Assembly: GCF_900155935.1 (NCBI RefSeq)
Contig: NZ_FTLW01000005.1
Location: 1 to 64,000 of the forward strand
DNA: 64,000 nt
Direction of reading: 5' to 3'
Source of the DNA: Solilutibacter tolerans
Lineage (GTDB): Bacteria > Pseudomonadota > Gammaproteobacteria > Xanthomonadales > Xanthomonadaceae
Positions 8,941 through 17,182 of this stretch are shown here, piece by piece. Position 1 is the stretch's first letter; every line of letters starts with the position of its first letter. The position numbers and the translations under genes are program-made. Below the pieces are notes generated by a model, which saw nothing but the letters and a program-made list of their open reading frames with translations, searched no databases and was not told the DNA's origin.

Positions 8941-10287
8941 ATGAACGAAGCCGCATCCCCCCAAACCATTGATCTGTTGATCGAAGCCGGCCACATCGTG
9001 CCGGTTGCGCCGCATGGCGTGGTGCTGCAAGACCATGCCATCGCCATCGACAAGGGCGTGATCCTCGCCCTGCTGCCGCGTGACGAAGCGCGTGCGCGGT
9101 ATGCGCCGAAGGAAACCGTGTCTAGGCCGGACTCGGTCTTGATTCCGGGTCTGGTCAACGGCCATACCCACAACCCGATGACGCTGATGCGCGGCGTCGC
9201 CGATGACCTGCCGCTGAAAGTGTGGCTGCAGCAGCACATCTGGCCGATTGAGGGCGCGGTCATCGGCCCGGATTTCGTCGCCGATGGCTGCACGTTGGCG
9301 ATTGCTGAGATGCTGCGCGGCGGCACCACCTGTGCCAACGAGAACTACTTCTTCCCTGATGTGCAGGCGGCGACGTACAAGAAGTTCGGCTTCCGCGCGC
9401 GCATCGGCCTGCCGGTGATCGATTTCCCGACCGCGTGGGCATCGAGCGACGACGAATACTTCGACCGCGCCGGCGAAGTGCATGACCAGTGGCGCGACGA
9501 CGCGCTGATCAAGACCGCATTTGCGCCGCATGCGCCGTATACGGTGGATGACGACAACTTCAGCCGCGTGCGTGTGCTGGCCGATCAGCTGGATATCCCG
9601 GTGCACTTGCACCTGCATGAAACCGCGCAGGAAGTGCAGCAATCCATCGATCAATACGGCATGCGCCCGATCGCGCGGCTGGATCGCCTGGGCCTGTTCA
9701 ATGACCGCCTGATCGCCGTCCACATGACGCAGCTGACCGAGGCGGAAATCCATCTCTGCGCGGAACGCGGCGTCAGCGTGGTGCACTGCCCGGAGTCGAA
9801 CCTCAAGCTCGCTTCCGGGTTTTGCCCGGCCTGCGCGTTGATGAAGGCGGGCGTGACGCTCGCCATCGGCACCGACGGCGCGGCCAGCAACAACGACCTC
9901 GACATGGTCGGCGAGACCCGCACGGCCGCCATCCTGGCCAAGGCCGTGGCTGAAGATGCGGCGGCGCTCAGCGCGGCCGAAGCCTTGCGCGCAGCGACGC
10001 TTGGCGGTGCGAAAGCGATGGGGCTGGAGGACCTGGTCGGCTCGCTGGAGCCGGGCAAACAGGCCGATATCGCCTGCATCGATATGGCGCAGATCGAAAC
10101 CCAGCCGTTGCATCAAGTGATTTCCCAGGTGATCTACGCGACCGGTCGCCATCAAGTCACCGATGTCTGGATCGCGGGCAAGCCGAAGCTGCGTGGTCGC
10201 CAACTCGTCGACATGGACGAAGCCGGCATCCTCGCCAATGCACGCCAATGGCGCGAACGTATTGGCGCCGTGGAGATTTCCCGATGA
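8941..10287 (+). CDS. mtaD: 5-methylthioadenosine/S-adenosylhomocysteine deaminase
   Basis: This is a 448-residue metal-dependent amidohydrolase of the TRZ/ATZ branch. Family members deaminate 5'-methylthioadenosine or S-adenosylhomocysteine to the inosine forms; it is often labelled N-ethylammeline chlorohydrolase. [13 protein letters not shown] carries the HxH metal site, HLHLHET a metal/substrate His, and [12 protein letters not shown] the catalytic Asp. Start ATG 8941 is preceded by GGCGGG. The stop overlaps the ubiG start (ATGA). Placement with ubiG, a SAM-dependent methyltransferase, fits removal of its SAH product. The window also encodes mtnBDC, so two routes touching MTA may coexist. 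The exact substrate is not proven by sequence. Confidence 0.82.
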   Translation: MNEAASPQTIDLLIEAGHIVPVAPHGVVLQDHAIAIDKGVILALLPRDEARARYAPKETVSRPDSVLIPGLVNGHTHNPMTLMRGVADDLPLKVWLQQHIWPIEGAVIGPDFVADGCTLAIAEMLRGGTTCANENYFFPDVQAATYKKFGFRARIGLPVIDFPTAWASSDDEYFDRAGEVHDQWRDDALIKTAFAPHAPYTVDDDNFSRVRVLADQLDIPVHLHLHETAQEVQQSIDQYGMRPIARLDRLGLFNDRLIAVHMTQLTEAEIHLCAERGVSVVHCPESNLKLASGFCPACALMKAGVTLAIGTDGAASNNDLDMVGETRTAAILAKAVAEDAAALSAAEALRAATLGGAKAMGLEDLVGSLEPGKQADIACIDMAQIETQPLHQVISQVIYATGRHQVTDVWIAGKPKLRGRQLVDMDEAGILANARQWRERIGAVEISR

Positions 10288-10988
10288 ACAACCCCAATGT
10301 CCGTCAGGCCGAGCTGCACAAGTTCGGCGCACTCGCCAATCGCTGGTGGGATGCGGATGGTCCGCAGCGCGCGCTGCATGTGCTCAATCCCGTGCGCACG
10401 CAGTACGTGGCGGATCGCGTCTCGCTGGCCGGTGCCAAGGTACTGGATGTCGGCTGCGGCGCGGGCCTGTTGTCGGAGGCGCTCGCGGCCAAAGGCGCGC
10501 GCGTCACCGCCATCGACTTGGCGCCGGAGTTGATCGATGTCGCCAAGCTGCATCAGCTCGAGGCGGGCCATGAAATCGATTACCGATTGCAATCGGCCGA
10601 AGACCTGGCGGCTGAATTACCGGGCGCGTTCGACGCCGTCACCTGCATGGAAATGTTGGAACACGTGCCCGACCCGGGCAGCGTGATCGAGGCCTGCGCG
10701 CGCCTGCTCAAACCGGGCGGCACGCTGTTTTTGTCTACCCTCAACCGCACGCCAGCCGCGTTCGCGCTGGCCATCGTGGGCGCGGAATACGTGGCGCGCC
10801 TGTTGCCGAAGGGTACGCATCAGTACCGCGACTTCATCAAGCCGTCCGAGTTGGGCGCCTGGCTGCGCCACGCCGGCTTGGAATTGGAAGATGTCAGCGG
10901 GCTGCTGTACGAGCCGTGGAAGCATGCGGCGCGTCTGACCTCGCGTACCGACATCAATTACCTCGCCTGCGCGCGGAAACCCGCATGA
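10284..10988 (+). CDS. ubiG: Ubiquinone biosynthesis O-methyltransferase UbiG
   Basis: This 234-residue SAM-dependent methyltransferase performs both O-methylation steps of ubiquinone synthesis. The SAM site [16 protein letters not shown] is near residue 53, and the [16 protein letters not shown] segment is typical of UbiG. The N-terminal [13 protein letters not shown] box is also characteristic. ATG 10284 overlaps the mtaD stop, and its own stop overlaps the gph start, so the three are translationally coupled. Confidence 0.95.
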   Translation: MNNPNVRQAELHKFGALANRWWDADGPQRALHVLNPVRTQYVADRVSLAGAKVLDVGCGAGLLSEALAAKGARVTAIDLAPELIDVAKLHQLEAGHEIDYRLQSAEDLAAELPGAFDAVTCMEMLEHVPDPGSVIEACARLLKPGGTLFLSTLNRTPAAFALAIVGAEYVARLLPKGTHQYRDFIKPSELGAWLRHAGLELEDVSGLLYEPWKHAARLTSRTDINYLACARKPA

Positions 10989-11656
10989 CCTCACGCACGC
11001 GTTTCCCCGAGGTCGCCTTGTTCGACCTCGACGGCACCTTGCTCGACAGTGCGCCGGACATGCTGGCGACGGTCAACGTGATGCGCGAACGCCGCGACAT
11101 CGCCCCGATGACGTTGGCGGAGATTCGTCCGGTTGTCTCGCGCGGCGCTCGTGCGATGGCCGGCACGGCGTTCCCCGCCTGGAGTGATGAAGAGATCGTG
11201 GCCGCGGTGCCGGAGTTCCTCGCCATCTACGCACAAGAACTCGGCCAGCATTGCGCACCGTTTGAGGGCATCCCGGCGCTCTTGGAAGCGCTCGAAGCGC
11301 AGGGCAGCCGCTGGGGCATCGTCACCAACAAGCCGGAACAACTCGCACGCGACCTGATGCCGATGCTCGGTTGGGACACGCGCTGCGGCGTGCTGATCGG
11401 TGGTGATAGTCTGCCCGAGCGCAAGCCGCATCCGATGCCGATGTTCCGCGCAGCAGAAGTGATGGGCGCCGCGCCGAATGATTGCGTGTACGTCGGCGAT
11501 GATCGACGCGACATCGACGCCGCACGCGCCGCGGGCATGCTGTCGATTGCGGCGCTGTGGGGGTATCGCGTCGCCGGTGACGAGCCAAGCGAATGGGGAG
11601 CCGATGCGATGGTCGCGCTGCCCGCCGACCTGCTGCAGCCAAAAGAATGGCCGTGA
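10985..11656 (+). CDS. gph: Phosphoglycolate phosphatase-like HAD hydrolase
   Basis: This 223-residue HAD-superfamily phosphatase hydrolyses 2-phosphoglycolate formed in DNA repair. Motif I is [14 protein letters not shown], motif II is VTNKP, and motif IV is [16 protein letters not shown]. The helical cap between motifs I and II has the usual Gph size. ATG 10985 overlaps the ubiG stop. MupP, a paralogue acting on N-acetylmuramic acid 6-phosphate, is commonly found beside ubiG in pseudomonads, so this could be MupP instead. The sequence alone does not separate the two. Confidence 0.88.
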   Translation: MTSRTRFPEVALFDLDGTLLDSAPDMLATVNVMRERRDIAPMTLAEIRPVVSRGARAMAGTAFPAWSDEEIVAAVPEFLAIYAQELGQHCAPFEGIPALLEALEAQGSRWGIVTNKPEQLARDLMPMLGWDTRCGVLIGGDSLPERKPHPMPMFRAAEVMGAAPNDCVYVGDDRRDIDAARAAGMLSIAALWGYRVAGDEPSEWGADAMVALPADLLQPKEWP

Positions 11657-12258
11657 ACGAAGCCGCTGCCGAAGCCGCTTCGTTTGTAGAGAAGTGGCGC
11701 ACGCGCTGGCCGGAGTGGGGCATCGCCCGCGTCTTCGTTCGCGCTGATCAGCGCGAGTTGGCCGAGCACTGGTTCGCCCTCTTGCAAGAGTGGACGGATG
11801 CCGCTTCGACCACAGAACCTGCACCCGGCCTGGCCAAGCTGGCCTGGTGGCAGGAGGAGTTGCGCGGCTGGGCTAAAGGCGCTCGCCGACATCCGCTGGG
11901 CGCGCGATTGCAGAAGCAGCCCGTCGACTGGAACGCGGTCGCCGATGCCTTGCCGGCGTTGGCGCATCGCGGCGAGCAATTGGATGCCCCGGCGCTCTCA
12001 AGATTGGCGCAAGCCCTGTCCGATGCCGAGCAACGTCTGTTCGATGAGCAACGCGATGGCAAAAGCAGCATCGATCATCTGCTTGGCGAAGCCCTGGGGC
12101 GCATCCAAAAGCCGGATGAAGCCAGCGGTGGCACCCGCCCGCGGCGTATCTTGAGCGCATTGGCGCTTAAACGCGCGCAAACCGGACAGAGCCCTGTTCC
12201 ACCCTTGGGTACGCTGCGTTGCAGCTGGCGGGCCGCTCGTGCACATGGCCCCGGGTAA
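11647..12258 (+). CDS. Phytoene/squalene synthase-like protein, probably non-catalytic
   Basis: This 203-residue protein overlaps the end of gph by 10 nt. The stretch KLAWWQEELRG..ARRHPLGARL resembles the first helices of head-to-head isoprenyl synthases (Trans-IPPS_HH). The aspartate-rich DxxxD motifs that bind the diphosphate are absent, and it is shorter than the roughly 280-residue enzymes. It is therefore likely a non-enzymatic relative, perhaps tied to quinone assembly given ubiG upstream. A GTG at 11653, overlapping the gph stop as GTGA, is an alternative start. Its C-terminus is Arg/Gly-rich with no recognised motif. Confidence 0.6.
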   Translation: MAVNEAAAEAASFVEKWRTRWPEWGIARVFVRADQRELAEHWFALLQEWTDAASTTEPAPGLAKLAWWQEELRGWAKGARRHPLGARLQKQPVDWNAVADALPALAHRGEQLDAPALSRLAQALSDAEQRLFDEQRDGKSSIDHLLGEALGRIQKPDEASGGTRPRRILSALALKRAQTGQSPVPPLGTLRCSWRAARAHGPG

Positions 12259-12293
12259 AATGACCCACTTATCTCCCCGATCCCCTTTAGATC

Positions 12294-13202
12294 ATGCTGA
12301 TGTCTGCTAATCGCCCCTTGCCCGATGTCGCCTTCGACGCAGCCGCGCTCTCGCGCGCGCTCGATTGGGTCGGCATGGAAGGTATCGCCTTGCCCGTGCG
12401 CTTGTCTGATCGCGGCCTGCAGGCCGCCGCGCGCGTCGATGTCGGCGTGAATCTGCGTGACCCGGAGCGTCGCGGCATCCACATGTCGCGCCTTTACCTG
12501 CAGTTGCAACAGGCGCTGCCGCAGGCACGTCTGGATTCGCTTGAACTTGACGGTTTGCTGGTGGGTTTGATCGAGTCGCAGCAGGGGGCCGCCGATCGTG
12601 TGCAGCTGGTGTTGCATTACGACCACCTGTTGGAACGTCCGGCGTTGGTCAGCCAGAACGCGGGTTGGAAGCGCTACCCCGTGCAATTGCGCAGCGAGCG
12701 CGGCCCGGAGGGCAGCCGTCATTGGCTGTCGCTGAGCGTTGAATATTCCAGCACCTGTCCGGCGTCGGCGGCTTTGTCGCGTGAATTGAATGCCGAATCC
12801 TTCCTAGCCGCCTTTGGTGAAGGGGATGTCGATACCGATGCGGTGCGTGATTGGCTGGCGGGCAAAGACGGTCTCGCCGCCACACCGCATGCACAGCGCA
12901 GTATGGCCGAGGTTGAAGTGGAATTGGCGGATGGCTTCGATCACTTGCCCGTGGCCGCGCTCGCCGATGTGCTGGAGCAAGCGCTCGGCACGCCGGTGCA
13001 AACTGCGGTCAAGCGCGAGGACGAGCAAGCCTTCGCGCGTGCCAATGCCCAGAACCTGATGTTTTGCGAAGACGCTGCACGTCGGGTAGGTGCAGCACTG
13101 TCGTCATTGCCTTGGGTGCGTACGTGGCAGGCCAAAGTCTCGCATCTGGAAAGCCTGCACGCGCATGATGCCGTGGCGCGGGTGGCGGGTCGTAACGACT
13201 AA
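12294..13202 (+). CDS. folE2: GTP cyclohydrolase FolE2 (type IB)
   Basis: This 302-residue enzyme converts GTP to dihydroneopterin triphosphate for folate and queuosine synthesis. DPERRGIHMSRLY is the family core motif, and SSTCP keeps the catalytic/metal-site Cys, though the common CPCS reads CPAS. The C-terminal NLMFCEDAARRV region with the conserved Glu is present. FolE2 works with metals other than zinc and often replaces FolE under zinc limitation; no Zur box was recognised upstream. ATG codons at 12294 and 12300 are both possible starts. Confidence 0.9.
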   Translation: MLMSANRPLPDVAFDAAALSRALDWVGMEGIALPVRLSDRGLQAAARVDVGVNLRDPERRGIHMSRLYLQLQQALPQARLDSLELDGLLVGLIESQQGAADRVQLVLHYDHLLERPALVSQNAGWKRYPVQLRSERGPEGSRHWLSLSVEYSSTCPASAALSRELNAESFLAAFGEGDVDTDAVRDWLAGKDGLAATPHAQRSMAEVEVELADGFDHLPVAALADVLEQALGTPVQTAVKREDEQAFARANAQNLMFCEDAARRVGAALSSLPWVRTWQAKVSHLESLHAHDAVARVAGRND

Positions 13203-13362
13203 AAGCTCGAACGCGCCGTTAGGTGCGACGTCATAGCGTTGCCAGGAATGCTAGATCAAGGCAGGCACCGTCGATTGATCAATGGGCGGGTCATACTCCA
13301 TGTGCAAACAGGCGTCTGTGCGCAGGGTGAGCTCAGACGTGAAAGAGTCACGAAAATGTGAG

Positions 13363-13692
13363 TTAATCCGCGCCCGGTGTCTCCGGTGGTATCACGATTT
13401 CAAATCGCCGACCATCCCGCAACACCAGCAGAACGACACGTTGACTCGGTTTCACCGCCCCCCAATAGCGCTTGAGAACGGATGCTTTTGATTTGGGGAT
13501 CACTATTGCGTCGATCTGCAAGAGCTCATCTTTGGCGCGGATTCCGGCCCGTTCTGCTGCAGAGCCTTTCACGACGCCACCAACAAATACCCGTTCCAAG
13601 GTCGGGTCCAGGAAGAAGCCAGACTGCCTTGCCTGAATCTTGATCCCAAGCTCTCGGCCGTGGGCTGCGTCGGCAAATTCCGGCTGGCAAAT
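13363..13692 (-). pseudogene. PDZ-domain protein remnant (5' end missing)
   Basis: An open frame of about 109 codons encodes a PDZ fold: the carboxylate-loop region FFLDPTLERVFVGGVVKGSAAERAGIRAKDELLQID, then a strand ending in RRFEIVIPP. No ATG or GTG follows the in-frame stop at 13693-13695; the only candidate start is a TTG at 13599 that would cut the PDZ domain. A 9-bp direct repeat (GAATTTGCC on the minus strand), offset by 14 nt, sits at the broken edge. PDZ tails like this occur on periplasmic proteases and retropepsin-like proteins, so the lost part may have been a protease; that is inference. The flanking stretch 13203-13362 has no gene that I can support. Confidence 0.55.
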
Positions 13693-13709
13693 TCATGGAA
13701 GGATTGCAC

Positions 13710-13859
13710 ATGGAAACGATCAACCTGATCCTCGAACAGTCCCAGAACATCGCCACTGCGGCTACGAATCTGGTGACTAGCATCGATATAGGCATGCCCA
13801 TGATTGCCGAGCCGGAACCGGAGCCAGCTACTTGCGAGATCTGCCGCTGCACCTGGTGA
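13710..13859 (+). CDS. 49-residue Cys-tailed peptide, candidate modified-peptide precursor
   Basis: GGAAGGA (13697-13703) lies 6 nt before ATG 13710, which decides the start over an ATG at 13695. The peptide opens with METINLILEQ, has a neutral helical middle, a Pro/Glu hinge (AEPEPEPA, residues 33-40), and ends TCEICRCTW with cysteines at 42, 45 and 47. There is no signal peptide. The leader-hinge-core look, the short length, the Cx2CxC tail and the immediately downstream hairpin and gene cassette resemble precursors of ribosomally made, modified peptides. It could instead be a small metal-binding protein. No family was recognised; the function is inference. Confidence 0.6.
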   Translation: METINLILEQSQNIATAATNLVTSIDIGMPMIAEPEPEPATCEICRCTW

Positions 13860-13872
13860 TCGACTGATTGCA

Positions 13873-13906
13873 ATGGCAGTGGGGGAGTTCGCTCCCGCAC
13901 TGCCAT
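13873..13906 (+). other. Intercistronic hairpin with TTCG loop
   Basis: Stem arms 13873-13887 and 13892-13906 (15 bp, one G/G mismatch) close on a TTCG tetraloop. No U-run follows, so this is not a full intrinsic terminator. It sits 14 nt after the small-peptide stop and 17 nt before the next gene. There it could block 3' exonucleases and keep the peptide message in excess over the downstream genes. Confidence 0.75.
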
Positions 13907-13922
13907 CCGAAGGTGGATGCGC

Positions 13923-14591
13923 ATGCGCCAGATGATCCTCAACAAGCTTGCATCGATTGCCAAGGATGCATTCGGCAGACACGCGGTTGTGCTGCCCAGT
14001 ACGGCCGAAACTACTCAAATAGCTGCAGATATCGCACTCAATGGCTTCATCATCGTGGGCAATGGTGGCGATGGTTGCCTCCTCCCTGCGCAGCTTTATG
14101 AGCGGCTGGAAGCTTCGCCTCCATGCATTCCGTTTCACGTCATTGCTTTCACGGATCAGCTCAATGACGCAATCAATGCGCCGCTCCTGATACGCCACAA
14201 TGGCATCACAGAATTTCGTCCGAGCATCGAGGCAATCCTTGCCTCTCGCCACGGTTTCCACATCCATGCCTGGACCGGGCAAGCGATCGAGCAAGCGACC
14301 GATCTCATCGGGCCAGCTGCGATCACGCCTGCGCTGAAGCTGCAAAGCACTTATTTTTTGGCTTGTGAGGCCTTCGGTGATGCTTGGCGAATGCGACACG
14401 TCCAACAGCTGCGAATGCCCGCATTGCGCTACGAGTTTGCTCAGCGGCGCAACAGGTCCTATCAATCCCATCTGCTTCGCGCGCGCACCCATGCGCAGCA
14501 GGAGACTGACAGGGTCAGCCTTGCACTTGATCAGTTGGTATTGAACTACGACATCAACAGGCGAAATTTCAAAAACAGCAGGCTTGCATGA
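13923..14591 (+). CDS. Unrecognised protein of the small-peptide cassette
   Basis: This protein of about 222 residues belongs to no family I recognise. AGGTGG (13911-13916) is 6 nt before ATG 13923; ATG 13917 and 13932 are alternatives. There is no signal peptide or membrane segment, so it is probably cytoplasmic. Notable stretches are GFIIVGNGGDGCLLPAQL near residue 40, a His-containing middle (SRHGFHIHAWTG) and a basic, Arg/Gln-rich C-terminal third with helical character. The stop overlaps the start of the LPLAT-like gene as ATGA, implying coupled translation. It could be a peptide-modifying or carrier protein. An antisense frame over the same DNA is longer but lacks gene-like features. 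Confidence 0.65.
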   Translation: MRQMILNKLASIAKDAFGRHAVVLPSTAETTQIAADIALNGFIIVGNGGDGCLLPAQLYERLEASPPCIPFHVIAFTDQLNDAINAPLLIRHNGITEFRPSIEAILASRHGFHIHAWTGQAIEQATDLIGPAAITPALKLQSTYFLACEAFGDAWRMRHVQQLRMPALRYEFAQRRNRSYQSHLLRARTHAQQETDRVSLALDQLVLNYDINRRNFKNSRLA

Positions 14592-15595
14592 TTGAGATAA
14601 TGATTCGCCTCGTTGTCTTCTTCACGGCGCCTGTTCGTCGGGTATCTAGTCGCCTGCCACGGTTTGAACAACTTATGCGCATTCGCTGGACCGATGCAGA
14701 GTTCAAGGGCGTGATCGATGCATGCGCACTTGCCGGCCATCCCCTTGGATTCATTTACCACTGGCACATCATCAATGCAGCTCTCATCCACGGCATGCGC
14801 CGTATGAGCCGCGAAGCCATCATCAAGATGGCGCTTAATCACGAGAAATTGTCGGGCTGGGATGTCGTTGCAAACACAGCGCCCAATCAGGGGCTGGTTA
14901 TTGCCACTCCGCACTATGGCCATTTCGTGCTTTCGATCATCACGTTGGGTCAGCATCTTGAAGGCAAGCGTGACCTCTACGTTTTCTACGAAGACCCCTT
15001 GAGTCACGGCAGCAATTCGGTATTCGATCAGCTGCATCACGTGATTTTCGGAGAGAACTCGTCTAAGAAAATCGTCCACAACAATCGAAAGGGGATAGTC
15101 GCCGCGATCAAGGGGCTGCAAGCAGGTGGCATTCTGCTGATCATGCCCGACGTGTATTCGAGCATTGTCGATACATACGCCTTTCCCTTCTTCGGTCGAT
15201 ACAGACACGCAATGCTCGGTACCGGCACCCTGGCATACCGCGCTCGTGCTTCCATCGTGCCCATGGTCAGTGTTCCTAGTGCTACGGGCCTGGGTTTCAC
15301 CACGACGTTTGCGCAACCGATTCCGACCAATGTCGAGCCGGAGCCGAGCAGGGCGGACTTGGTGGTGCCTTTTGAAGCAACCACGCGGCTATTCGAGAGC
15401 TATCAAGCGATCATGTCAGCTGGCAGCCCGGTCTATTGGCAATACACGCCAAGTCATTTCGCTTCCAGAGAAGAACCAACGCTTCCCCTCGATTCTGTCA
15501 TCGGATTGTTGGAGATGCTGCCCTTGGATGTGCGCGCCATTTTTGGCAACACACAGGTTCTGGACCTGGACTCAGAACAATCGCAACGCGTATGA
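14588..15595 (+). CDS. LpxL/HtrB-like (LPLAT superfamily) protein
   Basis: This 335-residue protein resembles lipid A-type acyltransferases. It has the ATPHYGHFVLS block in the place of the HX4(D/E) motif, then IMPDVYSS and FPFFGRYRHAMLGTGTLAYRARASIVPM, which match the PFFGR..GxxxLA..GAxVVP region. In the motif block the residue four after either His is not acidic (Val or Ile), so catalysis may differ or be lost. The N-terminus has only a weak hydrophobic stretch (IEIMIRLVVFFTAPV). It starts by ATGA overlap with the preceding gene. Its DNA is visibly more A/T-rich than the surroundings. It may acylate the cassette's peptide product rather than lipid A; that is inference. Confidence 0.75.
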   Translation: MIEIMIRLVVFFTAPVRRVSSRLPRFEQLMRIRWTDAEFKGVIDACALAGHPLGFIYHWHIINAALIHGMRRMSREAIIKMALNHEKLSGWDVVANTAPNQGLVIATPHYGHFVLSIITLGQHLEGKRDLYVFYEDPLSHGSNSVFDQLHHVIFGENSSKKIVHNNRKGIVAAIKGLQAGGILLIMPDVYSSIVDTYAFPFFGRYRHAMLGTGTLAYRARASIVPMVSVPSATGLGFTTTFAQPIPTNVEPEPSRADLVVPFEATTRLFESYQAIMSAGSPVYWQYTPSHFASREEPTLPLDSVIGLLEMLPLDVRAIFGNTQVLDLDSEQSQRV

Positions 15596-15646
15596 GGCGC
15601 AATGTAGAGCCTTGCCAGCATCGCAGGAGGCCCTCGGTGGAAAGCG

Positions 15647-16321
15647 ATGGCTGACGAGTACGGGGGGCGTGGTCAAAAGCTTGGTCCTGCCATGAGCGTG
15701 CGTGGTTTGGGTCTGTTGGTAACGGCTGCCCTGCATCTTGCTCTGGGCGCTTACCTGGCGTCATATCGCGCATCAATGCCTTCCTTTGAGGTCAAGGCAG
15801 TTCGCACTCGTCTCGAGTTCATTTCTGTTCCCGTTCGCTCTCATTCGCCCTCTCGGAGCCGCGGATTGATACAGCCGCTGACGGCCGCGAAAGATACTGA
15901 TGCAGTTTCATCTTCTTTGCCTGCCAAGCATCAATCCTCTCAAGATGTGAACGAAGGGCAGGAATCGGCAGGGCCCAATGGGCGAGATGAATCTCCCTTG
16001 GCGATTCAATCCGAGGATTGGTTTCGTCCATCTGCTGCTGAAGCAACTCAAGGGGAAACCCAGCAAGCCATCTTTCGGCGAGGCAACAAGAATTTCGGTG
16101 AAGCCACGCCAAGGATGGCGATCAAGATGAAGGCGCCGATCAACGGACATCGGGTGATAACAGGGGTGTCGAAGGCTATCGGCTTGTGGCCGCCGGGCTA
16201 TACCGATGACCCATGCCCGGATTTGAAGAAGGATGTCGAACGATTCATGTCAAAGCCCAGCGAATCTGGCCGCGAACAATACGAGCGCAATGCCGAGTTG
16301 ATGACCCGCTATTGCCGCTGA
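15647..16321 (+). CDS. TonB-like anchored protein of the cassette
   Basis: This 224-residue protein has a single N-terminal membrane helix (about residues 20-40, LGLLVTAALHLALGAYL) without a cleavage site. A low-complexity Ser/Arg/Gln-rich linker follows, then a small C-terminal domain with two cysteines (DDPCPDL and the final RYCR). The layout resembles the N-terminal anchor and linker of TonB-type energy transducers, but no TonB C-terminal domain was recognised. ATG 15647 is preceded by GGAAAG; an ATG at 15692 is a weaker alternative. It follows the LPLAT-like gene by 51 nt on the same strand and probably completes the cassette. It is likely periplasmic, with a disulfide. Confidence 0.65.
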   Translation: MADEYGGRGQKLGPAMSVRGLGLLVTAALHLALGAYLASYRASMPSFEVKAVRTRLEFISVPVRSHSPSRSRGLIQPLTAAKDTDAVSSSLPAKHQSSQDVNEGQESAGPNGRDESPLAIQSEDWFRPSAAEATQGETQQAIFRRGNKNFGEATPRMAIKMKAPINGHRVITGVSKAIGLWPPGYTDDPCPDLKKDVERFMSKPSESGREQYERNAELMTRYCR

Positions 16322-16351
16322 TCTTGGCAAGACTTTCCGATCTGGCCTTTG

Positions 16352-17182
16352 CTACTTCGCCGGCAACACCAGTAATGGGTCGATGCGGGTATCGAACCAA
16401 CTCATTCCCCAATGCAGATGCGGTCCGGTCGAACGCCCGGTCGAGCCCACTGCACCGATCACATCCCCCTGCTTGACGACATCACCGGCCTTCACGTCAA
16501 GCCGCGACATGTGCAGGAAGTTGCTGCCGATGCCATGCCCGTGATCGATCATCACCGTGCCGCCGGTCAGATAGAAATCCTTCTGGGCAAGGGTAATTTT
16601 GCCGCCTGCCGGTGCGCGAATCGGTGTGCCTGTGCCTGCTGCGATATCCATCCCGGAATGCGGTGATTTTGGCGTGCCGTTGTAGATGCGCTGATTGCCG
16701 AAGCGCCCGCTGATGCGACCCTGGACTGGCCAGATGAAGGTCTGCACGTAATCGGTATTGCTGCTATCTGTCTTGCGTGCAGCAACGATCAGTGCGTTTT
16801 CGCCCGCGATGCGTTCGGCGATCTTGGGTGGCGGATTCACCGTGGATGGCGGCACACCGTTGATCCGCTGGATGGGCCAGTCGCGCGGTGTGATCGCGAT
16901 TCTGGCGGTCTGCGCTGAACCGGAACCGCCTGCAGGCTGAATGCTGACTTCTACCGGACCTTTTTCATCACGGCCCACACCGAACACGAAGCGGCCATCG
17001 GCATCGACGCGCAGCTTGCGGCCACTCACGCGCACGTCGCTGCCAGGTTCTGCCTCGCCGATCACCATCGCGCCTTGCGACACGCGTGCGGGCAGATTGC
17101 CGACTGTTGCCCTGGATTGCGCGAAGGTACTGAAAGAAACGAATAACAGTGAGGCGAGCAGGGTAGGTCGAAGCATCATCAT
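16352..17182 (-). CDS. Secreted M23 family metallopeptidase
   Basis: This 276-residue protein has a signal peptide (LLASLLFVSFSTFAQ) and an N-terminal beta-domain of about 100 residues. Its C-terminal LytM-type domain contains HSGMDIAAGTGTPIRAPAGG (HxxxD zinc ligands) and HLHWGM (HxH). M23 enzymes cleave peptidoglycan cross-bridges or activate amidases, and with intact ligands this one is probably active in the periplasm. ATG 17182 overlaps the pyrC stop as ATGA; two further ATGs follow directly. An upstream extension would be antisense sequence and was dropped. Confidence 0.9.
   Translation of the reverse strand: MMMLRPTLLASLLFVSFSTFAQSRATVGNLPARVSQGAMVIGEAEPGSDVRVSGRKLRVDADGRFVFGVGRDEKGPVEVSIQPAGGSGSAQTARIAITPRDWPIQRINGVPPSTVNPPPKIAERIAGENALIVAARKTDSSNTDYVQTFIWPVQGRISGRFGNQRIYNGTPKSPHSGMDIAAGTGTPIRAPAGGKITLAQKDFYLTGGTVMIDHGHGIGSNFLHMSRLDVKAGDVVKQGDVIGAVGSTGRSTGPHLHWGMSWFDTRIDPLLVLPAK

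Noticed and set aside
7563-9338. 591-codon minus-strand frame
   Set aside because: It runs antisense through efp, the TMEM175-like gene and mtaD; His/Arg/Gln-rich product typical of shadow frames in high-GC DNA.
8869-10332. 487-codon minus-strand frame
   Set aside because: Antisense to mtaD over its whole length, with no domain signature.
13569-14492. Long minus-strand reading frame (307 codons) across the cassette
   Set aside because: It is antisense to the 222-residue gene and to the peptide gene, has no Shine-Dalgarno or recognisable domain, and the plus strand has start signals and an ATGA coupling.
15592-15654. 20-codon frame overlapping the LPLAT-like stop (ATGA)
   Set aside because: Arg-rich, no Shine-Dalgarno of its own; probably non-coding or at best a translational relay.
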